From: Flammula alnicola
Taxonomy: Eukaryota > Basidiomycota > Agaricomycetes > Agaricales > Strophariaceae
Length of the DNA stretch: 64,000 bases
Direction: 5' to 3'
NCBI GenBank assembly: GCA_015499995.1
Contig: JADNRV010000263.1
Coordinates: 1 to 64,000, forward strand
Positions within the stretch are counted from its first letter, which is position 1; each line of letters opens with the position of its first letter. Positions 35,464-45,623 of the stretch are shown in pieces. The notes beneath the pieces are model-generated. The model was given only the letters and a program-made list of their open reading frames with translations, did no database searches and was not told where the DNA came from. Position numbers and translations under genes: made by a program.

Positions 35464-37025
35464 TCACTTGGTGGCCTTCTTCTGGTTGGCTATATAGTCG
35501 GCATACCACCACTGCAACGAAGAGGGATCAGATTTCTCATCCAGTCTGTGAGTTTCAGAAAGAATAAAAACTTACCTCCACCATCCGCTTCACACCCTCC
35601 TCGACGCCCACCTGAGGCTCGTACCCGAGTATCCGTCGGGCCTTTTCGATGTTGTGCCACCTCGTCGTGCAGCTAAAAGTCACCTTAAACCTCGTAAAGG
35701 TGACGTCCTTGCCCGTCATATACCCAAACCACTCCGACCCCGTGGCAGCAGCCAGCCCGACGGACTTCGGTAGCTGGAAGACGCCGCGCGGCGACCGCTT
35801 CCCAGGGAAGTACTTGTCGAGCTCGTTCCACACCATCCGCGGGAAGTCCCAGAAGTAGCATGGTTCTCCATTGGTGATGAAGAATACTTGCCCAGCCACT
35901 TGTAAGGGGTTGCTGTCGGGGTTGTAGAGTTTTGCGCGCTGGAGGGCGGGTTCGGATAGTTGGTCAAAGCGCGTCCTGATGACAGGGCGCAGTGTTACTG
36001 GTGCATTGGGATCTTCGAACGCGGCGGCGATTTTTTCGGCGTTTGGTGGCGGGGTGACGTATGGCCCCAGGGGCCGCGCTTCGCAGGTGGGTATCCAGTA
36101 ATGCCCAGTTGTGAGGTCAATGGGAAGGACGGGATAGGCGATCAAGTCAGTTTCAGCGTCGTTCAGAGGAGGGACTTCATCTGCAGTTACAGGCAACTTT
36201 TCGGACAATGCGGACAAGGGTGGTGCTGGAGGTGGGGTCTCGAGTTTGTCTGCTGCGAGGAGATGGGCGCGGGCAACGTTTCCGACGTATGTCCAGTCGA
36301 ACAAGTTGGTGTTGTCGCCGATTTGGAAATGCGTCTGGCCGCGCTCGTATACCTGGTGAAGACCAGCCATAACTTGTCGGTCCCCAGGGCTAAATTTAAG
36401 ATGAGAATTGTTCGAAATGTGGGCAAAAAATTGGCGACTTACCCGAAAATACCGGCGGGCCGGAGCGCGACTGTCAGCAGACCTCCCTTGCCGTTGGCTT
36501 GGATAACTGCAGCCTCCGCTTTTGCTTTGGAGTCGTTGTACGCGTCCATAGGAATCTCGGGGAACGCCACACGTTCGTCCACATCTTTAATTTCCTCTCC
36601 GTTGAAGACGACACCCGCCGAACTCGTGAACACTAGTTTGCGCACTCCCGTTTCAACAGCAGCGGAAATGATAGCGTTCGTTCCTTCGACGTTAACTTTG
36701 TGGAATACAGCCGGATTGTTTAGGGTAGCGTGTGGTGATGCGGTGTGGATGATACACGTCGTCCCGCTCTAAAGCAAGCTATGAATGAGTACACTTCGCG
36801 CGCGCAGAGACGACACAAGACAAAACGTACCTTTCGCAGAGCTGACGCGACGGACTCTCGATCGCTAATGTCCCCAGAGTAAAATGTGACGTCGCTGTAG
36901 CGTTCAACGATGTCAAACACCGAAACAATGTCTCCTCTGTCAAGGAGTTGTTGCACAATATGGCGACCGAGGAATCCGTTTCCGCCAATTACCATGTAGA
37001 CGTCGCGAGCTTTTGTTTGTGACAT
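35464..37025 (-). CDS. 3-beta-hydroxysteroid dehydrogenase / ERG26-like sterol decarboxylase family
   Basis: An extended short-chain dehydrogenase of the 3-beta-HSD family. The closest fungal role is sterol-4-alpha-carboxylate 3-dehydrogenase in ergosterol synthesis. Four exons (37025-36831, 36768-36443, 36389-35576, 35511-35464) sum to 1,383 nt (460 aa). The NAD(P)-binding start is VIGGNGFLGRHIV. FTSSAGVVFNG gives the catalytic Ser region and YNDSK the YxxxK pair; ALRPAGIFGPGDR is family-typical. There is an unusual Pro/Ala-rich insertion of about 100 residues (from PPPAPPLSALSEKL to ALQRAKLYNP) before the FFITNGEP segment, making it longer than yeast Erg26. The last coding exon is only 48 nt. 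It starts 260 bp from NDUFS4, head-to-head. A non-sterol substrate is possible. Confidence 0.85.
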
Positions 37026-37285
37026 TGTCCTGGAGGTTTCGCGTTCTTTTAAAAAAAGAGAAACGGTTTCTTATAAAAAGACGTCGTTGAAGGGAATTAA
37101 TAGGAGAAAGTAATGAGGCAAAAGTTGGCTGATCACCGCGCACTTGAAGATCGAACGACATAGCATCCTTATTTTTGGGGCCGATACAACGCCATCGCCC
37201 TTGGAAATAAATACTTCCAAATAACCGTGTCCGTTTTGCGACCATCAACCCGAGAGTCGACTATAAGTCGTTATTCTAACACACC
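37026..37285. promoter_or_regulatory. Shared 260-bp promoter, ERG26-like (-) and NDUFS4 (+)
   Basis: The two start codons face away from each other with 260 bp between them. There is no other ORF, so both promoters must lie here. No specific factor site was identified. Confidence 0.6.
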
Positions 37286-38054
37286 ATGTCTCTGCTGCGG
37301 TCCTGTACACAATCAGCGTCAATAGTGAGGCGAACAGGCCTTGCTGCTGCACCCCGGCTCGCTCGTAGCGTTTCGACGGAAGGCAGCGCATCCCCTGCGG
37401 AGAAGAAAGAAGGGCAGAAGTCGGGCAGCATCGCAATCCAGCCCACTCGCGATGTCTTGGTCGCGGATGTGATTAGCGGTGCTCCAGGTGTGTCTTTACG
37501 CTTTAGAAATCCGACTGTGCGTGCTGATGGTGATGGGTATTCAAGGCGAGCTGCGTCACCGCTCTGTGCGCATCTACCAGCCCACGCGGAACACGATGCA
37601 ATCTGGCTCCGGCAAGACGGAGAGGTGGCGTATTGACTTTGATACTCTTCCAGGAGGTGGACGCTGGGAGAACCCTCTCATGGGCTATGCTAGCTCGTAA
37701 GTGTCGCTGTTGTTATTTAGGTAACATGAGGTGCTGATGGTTTGTTGTTGCAAGCGCGGATTACATGCAAGGAACTCGCATTTCATTCCGAAGCAAGGAA
37801 GATGCTATACACTTTGCGGAGAAGCAAGGTATGGAACTTCTGTCTTGATGATCCACAAGAGATAAGCTGACATGATTGTTTCTGTTCAGGATGGGATTAC
37901 TTTGTGTACGTCTCAAACTGTTTCTGTTTCATAGGACATGGGCTTATTCAGATGCTACAGCCAAGCACCTGCCTCCAAGAGAATCCCTCCCAAGAACTAC
38001 GCAGAAAACTATGTTTACAAACCACACACTCTCAGGATTATGAGGACGAAGTAG
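37286..38054 (+). CDS. NDUFS4: NADH:ubiquinone oxidoreductase 18-kDa subunit (NDUFS4)
   Basis: An accessory subunit of mitochondrial complex I on the matrix arm. Five exons (37286-37487, 37546-37696, 37755-37828, 37890-37905, 37952-38054) sum to 546 nt (181 aa). The N-terminus is basic and Ser/Ala-rich (MSLLRSCTQSASIVRRTGLA), as in a mitochondrial targeting peptide. The core matches the family throughout: RIYQPTRNTMQSG, RWRIDFDTLPGGGRWENPLM, DAIHFAEKQGWDYF, IPPKNYAENYVYKPHTLRI, with MRTK at the C-terminus. Exon 4 is only 16 nt and is needed for the GWDYF motif. Its neighbour is divergent upstream; the MYND gene follows 287 bp downstream on the same strand. Confidence 0.95.
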
Positions 38055-38340
38055 ACTATCGTAGATTGCGTGCAAGCAATATTATCTTCAATCTCGATTT
38101 CTTGTCGAGTCATTGGTGTTTCCTTCTATCTGTGGCTCCCGGTGGCCACCACAGCCATTATTCCTCTAGCAAAGCTCAGTTTCCCCAGCCAAGAGCAGCA
38201 AGTGCTGGGGAAATGCGATCACGTGAGGACTATCATTGGACTTAGCGGCATACATTCTGTCTTAGTGCTCTTACTTGTTCACCCTTCTCAAGTGTCAAGT
38301 TGCTCTGCTCTCCAATCATCACTCTCATACATTCGAAAAA

Positions 38341-40085
38341 ATGACCAGTAAACTCGTCCAGAAATTCAATGCCCTACCTCGAAAACGAAAGGCTCCGTCT
38401 GGGATGGTCGCCAACGACTGGCACTTTGATATTCGCTACATTCACCTCGACCCACCGTCTCATATCCTTACTCTCATCCAGCCGCAATCTCGCTTCATCC
38501 ACACGGAAAGGCTTTCTGTCGGACTCCCCAGGTCTGAGAGCGGGATCGCCTTTTTCCCTGAGTCGGCCAAGGAGGCCGCTCCGGAAGTCGCAAAGGCTCT
38601 ACTCCATGCCTTCGTAGATAACCTTGGCCTGAACAAGATGATGGGCTCCAATGCTCCGCCCGCTTTGGGCCCCTGGAAACTAACGACCGAGGACAAAGAT
38701 CTGGCTAACGCCGTCGGGGCGGAGCTCAAACGGTTGGGTGTTCGCGCAGACGAGCTGTGCAGGATCGGCGTGTCGAGCAACTCTGTGAACAAGATTATGC
38801 AAGACACGTTCCATGACCTTTTTAATGGATTGAAGAAAAACATTGGCTTCGAGGGGTCCATCTCCAGCGTTATCTCGACCCCGTCGTCTATTGCGCTACA
38901 CAATTTGCATGTCCGCCCGCCACCAGAGTCTCGAGTTAAAGAGCAAAACGAATTAGCCCCGCTCATGAAATATATAGAGAGCCTCGAGCAGTCTCGCCCT
39001 CCTCAGACAGATATTGCGGACTCGCACGCCAGGTCAGCGAGGATAAAGGAAGAGGAGCAACTTGTCCGGAGGCTGATCGTTGACAAGCCTGCAAATGTCA
39101 TCAAGGAAGACGCTGACGCTGGCGACCCACACGCCGCATTGGATTATGGGTTGAGGTGGGTTCATTTATTTTATTTTATCTTGCTCCAAAATTTCCACTC
39201 ATTTATTTAATTCATGAACTCAGGCTCCTTGTTGGATTGGAGTGCAGATATGATCGCACACTTGCTCGAGCTTACCTTATCAAGGCTCTGTCCTCTCCTC
39301 GGGCTTCTGATGGGCTGAAGTGCACCGCTCATGGCCTCCTCATCCGTTGGTACCTCGAAACTACATCTGGAGGGGCGATACGCGGCAGGTATATATTCGC
39401 TGCCTGCTACCACGCGAACATCGCTGCATATCTCTGTCGTCGCGTCTCGCCCCCAGGCACCCATGCATCCCCCGCCGTTTTGACATTTATGATTCGTGTT
39501 TTGGAGCCTCAATCACGCAAAGTGCCTGAATTATCCTTGTTCTTCAGCGATGCGTGGAAGGCGTTGGAGGATAGGAAACTGCAGATGGCTACTGAGAGGG
39601 AGAAGATGGAGGAAAAGAGGTTGAAGAACCCGAATAGGTATCGATGTGCAACTGTTGGATGCACAATCGAAGCTGATGTGGGCAATATGTTGTCGAAATG
39701 TAAGTGCTTTCGAGCTTTCGCGCGACGTTTCCATGCTAAAACCAAGGTGTATGCGTATTATATAGGCGCCGGTAAATGCGACCCCGACAAAAAACCCAGT
39801 TACTGCAGCAAAGAATGCCAGAGAGCGGACTGGAAGAACCATAAACCCTTCTGCACAGCAGGAGCGCCGTGTTCTGTCATCGACCCCGGACCGTTTCGTC
39901 CGATGGAGGCAGGACCTTCCTCGAGACAAGGTGCGATCCAGATACCCGTCACCCACCCGGACGGATCGACTACGCTCTTCAGTTCGTCGACATTTGCTCC
40001 GAAGTTCATGAAGGATTTCGGGAATCATTTAGAGATACTTATGTCCGCCCACGAAAATGGAACTGGAGGACGTCGATTGAAGTAG
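38341..40085 (+). CDS. MYND zinc-finger protein
   Basis: Three exons (38341-39155, 39224-39699, 39766-40085). The C-terminal part has a MYND finger: C-x(5)-C in YRCATVGC, then SKC, AGKC, YCSKECQRADWKNHKPFC. The closing C-x3-C, H and C are in the right order. The second intron splits the finger between SKC and AGKC. The N-terminal two-thirds (WHFDIRYIHLDPP, PAVLTFMIRVLEP and others) is not recognised and looks like a globular helical region. MYND fingers bind proline-rich peptides; the partner here is unknown. No SET domain is present, so it is not a SMYD methyltransferase. The ATG chosen is the first in frame after the upstream stop. Confidence 0.85.
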
Positions 40086-40776
40086 ATTCTCATTCTACGT
40101 TTATTGAAATAATTTTTCAATTTTTTTCTCGGACCATTATATATTTACAAGTCCTTTGGGCTTGGGTGTCTCTTAGCTCTATACACTTAGTCTCTTCATA
40201 ATACTTTAGCCTCGTTCGCTAGCACTAGCGGTGTTAATGTACGAGAAAAAAGTAGCACACTTCGACGTTCTTCGATACCCTCTGACAGGAGCACTCATGC
40301 TCAACAACTGGAGAATAAGATGATAAATCCATAAGCAAATGTTTATATGAAGTAAGACCGACTACGCCGTCGGAAAGAAAGTACCAGTAAGATGACATGT
40401 AAATCAGACAAAACACAACAAAGAAAGGAACAAGTAGAATTGATAAAGAAGCTAAGTCCGCGAATTATAGATGTTTTGTATGTATGACAGTACGCCACCT
40501 TGGATCTCTGTGGCTTGCCGTGGAATTGCAAATAAAGGACGTAAATTGAAGTAAGATGGGCAATAGCAGCGAAAATGAGCATGAAAGGGCGGGTACAGAC
40601 AGAATAAGTTCGTAGATGTACAAAGAAAAAAAGACGGCAAGTTTAAACTTACGGCTTTATAAACAAGTAAAACTAGCAGTCGTGATCAAGCATGAGTGAG
40701 CATAAACGTGAAAGACAAAGAAAAGACGGCAACGAGACGCGATAAAGATGAATGCTGGCGATGGCGTGCAAGAGGT
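40086..40776. other. Intergenic, no gene seen
   Basis: AT-rich sequence between the MYND gene and the HECT pseudogene. It should hold the 3' end of the MYND transcript. No ORF or RNA gene is supported. Confidence 0.5.
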
Positions 40777-42622
40777 TTACTCTTGTCCGAACCCAACGAT
40801 TTCCCTGCGAGGAAGTTAGTGCCTAAGAAAAATAAAATGAAGAGAAACATTACGTACTGAACAGCCAGCGTCAACTTGTGTTCCAAGCTCGCATAATCCT
40901 TGTAAGGCGGTAGATCGATACGATTGAAACAGGTGTGGCTCTTTGGCAGCTGCGATGGATCGCCCGACTTTTCGATCATAAACCGTCTTGGGCCATCACA
41001 GCCTTGGAGGTCCTTGAAACCGTTGACTGGAATACGAGACATGCCCGTCGCGAATTGCAGGCTGCAGCAGGCGCGACTTCCGTTCGGGAGGCCAGCTCCG
41101 CACACGCTTCCAAAACCACTGGATAACCTCATCGTTCATCTCATAACCGCGATAATCCGTGAACTTGGTCCAGTCGTCACTGAATAAAATTAACAGTGAT
41201 GATCAGCACACTGAAAAACATCCTTGATTGGCAAAATAAGACGTACACATCGATCTCAGACATGCCACCAATGAGCAGCTCGAGCTCTCGTTCATCAAAT
41301 ACGGTGATCAGATCTTGAGGAATGAGCTCGTTGAATCCTGACATGAATGCTTCGAACTGTTCCTTCACCCGCTTGGAGATACGATATTCAACCACAGACT
41401 CCACATATTCCATCTTATTCTCCTCCGTCACCGGGACATCGGCACCACCGGGCTTGAGCTCGATAGTAACCATCTCGCCAAAGCGCTCTTCCGTCGTCGT
41501 GAATGTCTTATCAATAATATCCGCGATGTCATTCTCACTGTAACAGAGTCGCTTAATAATACTTTAGAAAGTTGTAGGCGAGTGCCACTCACAGCATCCA
41601 AGTCATACCACGGTGCAGCTCGGCATCGACATTGTCCAGATCAGAGAGCGCTACCTTCTTCTTCAGAATCATCTTGTAGAAACTGACGATGAAGGAAGCG
41701 TCCAGGAACTGGCGATGGAAGATATCAAGTCCGAGGCATCGTCCGATAAACTTGAAGTAGTTCAAATGCTCAGGGTTGACGCCAGACGCAGGATTGATCT
41801 GCAGGGTATAGTTGCCGTGGGCCGAGTATTCAAAGAGACGGTAGAAGGGACTGAACATCTCGTGAGATAAGAGGAAGAAGAACTCTCTGCAATGTAGGAC
41901 CTCTGTAAGCGCTGGTCTATTGGATTACTCAAAATCAAAACCCACCCTGACAAACCGCCATAATCCAAACCATCCTCGCCGTCGAACTTGATCATCAATC
42001 GTTTCTTGAGGTCATTAGGCGTCTGTCGCATGATCTCCGCGTAACTGTCCTCAAAGATATGGTTTCGTCTGATCTTGATTTGGCAATTGCCAGGCTGGGC
42101 ACGCATAGCTGGCTGACTTCTGAAGTAAATGAGCTTCCTCCTAAAGTCGCGCTTGTACTGCGGCACATTTGAGTCAAGGGTCGAGGGCAGACGCGGGTCG
42201 TCCCAAGTCGTAGTCTTGGTGTTATGATCCACAAAGTACACCCGGGCGGTGGACGTAATTCGCATCTCCCATCCTGAGGGCAATGGTCCAAGTTGTGACT
42301 CAGAGATGGTCTGAGGTTGGAGACCCGACCCTTGTCCATTGGGACCCATAACATGGATGATCGTCTGTCGGCGAGGATCTACCCATGTTGTAGTTCGACT
42401 ATTGTGATCGACATAGTAAGGACGACCTTCCGATGTATATTTCTCTTCCCATCCATTCGGTAGACTTCCTGATCCAGCCGTGGTGGCTGTACCCGTGGAG
42501 ATGGCCGCAGGTACTTCTGTTTGTGATGTTGTGGCTTGTCCAGGAACAGTGCTGGCACAGGACGGATTATTAGGTCGAATCACAAAGTCGTTACTGAGTG
42601 GAGGACGTACGTGCCGACCCAA
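40777..42622 (-). pseudogene. RSP5/NEDD4-type HECT ubiquitin ligase, truncated and frameshifted
   Basis: On the minus strand the frame has two WW domains ([21 protein letters not shown] and [21 protein letters not shown]), then the linker [20 protein letters not shown] and a HECT domain over five exons. The catalytic segment [10 protein letters not shown] is present near 40,925-40,955, and the end GFGQE is kept. RSP5 normally has a C2 domain and three WW domains; here C2 and one WW are missing. About 7 extra bases near 41,056-41,072 (after RLLQ) shift the frame just before the [18 protein letters not shown] segment, so the catalytic cysteine is out of frame. No intron removes the shift. It is very probably a dead partial duplicate of the true RSP5 gene elsewhere. 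Confidence 0.85.
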
Positions 42623-42985
42623 CTGTATTGCTTACAACCCCCTAGCTGACTGACAATCGTGGGCAATGCTGTCGCACCAATGGTCTTGGGTGTCCGGATT
42701 GGCGAAACGCTTGGATCGGCGAATGAATAAAAAGACGAACCTGACCGATGGTAGCTAAAAAGACACAAGCCACGAGTCCCATAAACACCTACAAAACGGC
42801 CGCATCAGGGCTCGGGTCTACAAACATCAGGCTAATCAACGTACTATCGACAAACGATTTTTTGGCAGCAAATGCCTCTCATCCGCCTTCCACGACGATC
42901 CTGGGGGCGCTTTCTTACTCGAGGTTGGAGGTGCATCTTGACCCTGAGGAACCTGGTCGGCCTTTTTGTGTTCGTCGGAGGACAT
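42600..42985 (-). pseudogene. 5' end of an MFS (DHA2-type) transporter gene fused to the HECT pseudogene
   Basis: Minus strand, ATG at 42,985. Three coding pieces read MSSDEHKKADQVP..HLLPKNRLSI, VFMGLVACVFLATIGQ and [20 protein letters not shown] followed by SWVGT. They are joined by introns of about 58 and 56 bp with normal borders. This is the first membrane segment and the following ATALPTIVS.LGG..YSWVGTAYLL signature of 14-TMS drug:H+ antiporters. The match stops right after SWVGT at about 42,605, and RSP5-like sequence begins in another frame. Only the first 90 or so residues of the transporter remain. The junction is a recombination breakpoint. Confidence 0.8.
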
Positions 42986-43841
42986 TGTGGAAATCCAGCT
43001 TTGAAAACGACCAAGAGTACGTGAACGCAAATCGAATCAATAGAGGAGAGATGGCAGAAAAATTTCTCTTGTAGATAGTCACTGATTTTATGTATTGTCC
43101 AACTCCTTATATGAATGGGATATCCTTACAGTCCGTTTACGATGGATCCGACATCAGTTGAGGCATACGTAGATATCTGTATACACGTAATTTATAGATG
43201 AGGAAATTGAATCCCCATTCTCGACACTGTCACTCTACACTCGGGAACCCGGCACCCGTGCTGATCACGGCACACAGTAGGCTAGGATGTTAGGGTTGGT
43301 TAGTTAGGGTTCACGTTAGGGTGAGGGGGAATACACTTTGGCGCGCGGGAGCGCTTAAAACTCGAGATAAATATGTTACATAAGGCAAAGGGGTGCCGGA
43401 ATGCCGAGTGGAGCGATCGGTGAGTGCCGAGGGCAGCGTGACCAATGTGTGACTGTCGTACTTCATCAGAGAATTCGGGAAAATGTGGCCATGGATTATA
43501 TAGTGAACGAAATCGGTACAATGTGCTGCCACTGGTATAACCCGCTATAACATTACAACAGGGGATATATAGTCTATATATGGCCAGGAGGATTTTTGTA
43601 ATTGTCATCATCTGATACCATGATGATGACCGACGACACCCTGGTTGCATATTGATTTTTAGTCACCATCTGTTGTCTTCATGAGCGACCTTTGCATTGT
43701 TGGATCCCCATTATAAGTACATGATCTTCTAGAATCACAATTGTAATTTTTCCCGTCATACAATGGAAGCAATGATATGAAATTAACATTAGATTGATAC
43801 TACAATACGAGAGGAGCTGGGGTTGATAGTGGTACTAGTCA
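42986..43841. other. Intergenic, with telomere-like hexamers
   Basis: No supported gene. Three TTAGGG hexamers lie within 32 bp (43,290, 43,304 and 43,316). The MFS fragment's promoter would lie at the left end. Confidence 0.5.
43290..43321 (+). repeat. Three interstitial TTAGGG telomere-type hexamers
   Basis: TTAGGG occurs at 43,290-43,295, 43,304-43,309 and 43,316-43,321, with short irregular spacers. TTAGGG is the telomere repeat of most filamentous fungi and basidiomycetes. The tract is too short to be a real telomere remnant with certainty. Confidence 0.55.
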
Positions 43842-44333
43842 TCAAATGGATCTATAATCACGCGGTGCGAACAGCAGCGCGCTTCGCAGCGCACTCTTCC
43901 AGACCGAATCGTCGTTGGCTGTGGAGGAACCATGTTGCAGGAAAACTTGTCTGAGAAACACGTCAGTAACTGCTTGTCGAATGCCATACTACTTTTAACT
44001 CACTTGTTCCACCACACAAGCACCTCCTTGTTGTTCCGGCAGAAGATAGCGACGGTTGTATCATCAAAGTTGTCGACAATTACGTTGTAAAAGGTTTTGA
44101 AATCAAACCCATTGTAAATTGCATCAGCCGGCCACTGCTCTGCATCGGTGAGGTTGAAGGTAAGCTACGAGACAATGTTAGTACACGGTAGAGATAAATA
44201 GTGATGGACATACAAGCATGGCAACGTAGGCAATGGACCGAGGTAACACCTTCCCTTCCAATGTTGTTGATGCTGCCAGGTAGACTAGCCTCCCCGAGCC
44301 TGGATAGTTGAGATGTACGCCCGTCAGCGCCAT
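43842..44333 (-). CDS. Small conserved-looking hypothetical protein, three exons
   Basis: On the minus strand, ATG at 44,333 starts MALTGVHLNYPGSGRLVYLA. Exon 1 ends at about 44,214 at CTT|GTATGT. Exon 2 (about 44,165-44,005) encodes LTFNLTDAEQWPADAIYNGF and NVIVDNFDDTTVAIFCRNN. Exon 3 (from about 43,950) encodes QVFLQHGSSTANDDSVW and stops at 43,842. Introns are about 50 bp with normal borders, and the frame is kept through both joints, giving about 128 aa. No family is recognised. There is no signal peptide or membrane segment, so a cytosolic protein is likely. Confidence 0.6.
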
Positions 44334-45623
44334 CTCCGCTACCCAAGAATCAAACGGGCGGTCGTTGGTGGTCCTGCGACGCTCGTCAACGTCGCAAGCC
44401 CACCAACGACTCCGTTGATGAGAGCTGGAATCCCCTTCGCAGGTCTTCTATGTCGGCCCTATAAGTTCATAGTATACTATGGGGGAATTTTGAGTGGAAA
44501 TGATGTGAAAGCGCATCGAGAGAGGCATAAGGTATGAGGTGAACGGTGGGGAAAGGCAAGAAGGCCACGCTGTTCAACGTTCAACTTGCATCAATTTCCT
44601 TTCCTGATCGTTGAACAGGATCACATGACATTCATGTGGCATCTCAGTGCAAGTTCGTCCCCGAGTCGGGAGTTCGCGGCTGCATTTTGACTTAGGTTTA
44701 TTCGTTGTCAGTTAAGTGGCGATGGAAGTCTGAAATGACTTACGAAATATTTTATGAATGTACTTAGTTATTTAAGCACAACAATGACCCGCGGTGTACT
44801 ATGGCAAAAAACAGCCCTGCGACTTGCCTGCGACGCTCCTCGAGGTTACCGGCAGAAATTTTGACCTTACTGTAATTTCCAACTCATCCGTTCCTTAAAC
44901 AGTACAGCGGAAGACGAGGAGGACAACGACGATGGAGACGGTGATCTGAGTTATGGCGATGTGGGATACGATGCACCTTGATGATAAAGTCAGATCTAGT
45001 GTAGCTAACAATTATATTGTTGATATATACATTCTGCCGGAATGATGTCTCCTGACACCTCGAAGCTCACGAGCTGAACTTTTGGTGAAGTGGTGTGAAC
45101 CTCAAATAATAAAGATGATCATAGTCTCAGGTAAATACCATGCTGATTACCCCGGTATCTTGGGTTCTAATTCTCTGGTCAGAATTACGAACGAATATAA
45201 ATTGGTGTCGACTAGACGAATGGATTACACCTCGATGTAATGGGTTGCAACTTCGTATCATCTTGTCACGACTTCACCACCGTCACAACCTCATACCAAC
45301 TTTTCCACGATTTACTGATGTTGGTATACTTCTATCTTTGGCTCTCACCGCGTTCTATGTATATAACATATACTCATGGCTCTCTAACATGATGAAAGGA
45401 AGCATCTGTCTCATGAGGTCCGTATACGAGCATTAATGGGCATTTTCAATATCTAATTGTCTTGGGCGATGATCAAATTCCGTTGGAACACATCACGTGA
45501 GGCATGATGCTCGAAACCTGGGCCTGACTGTTCTACGTTCGCCATCGCACCACCTTCTCCCGACCAACACTTCATGCCAGCCCCATCTTGACCTTTTCAC
45601 TCATCCTTTCTCACTGACAACGA
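44334..45623. other. Intergenic, no gene seen
   Basis: A plus-strand frame at 45,140-45,436 (98 codons, partly hydrophobic) has no splice context or recognised motif. The right end must carry the promoter of the channel gene at 45,624. Confidence 0.45.
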
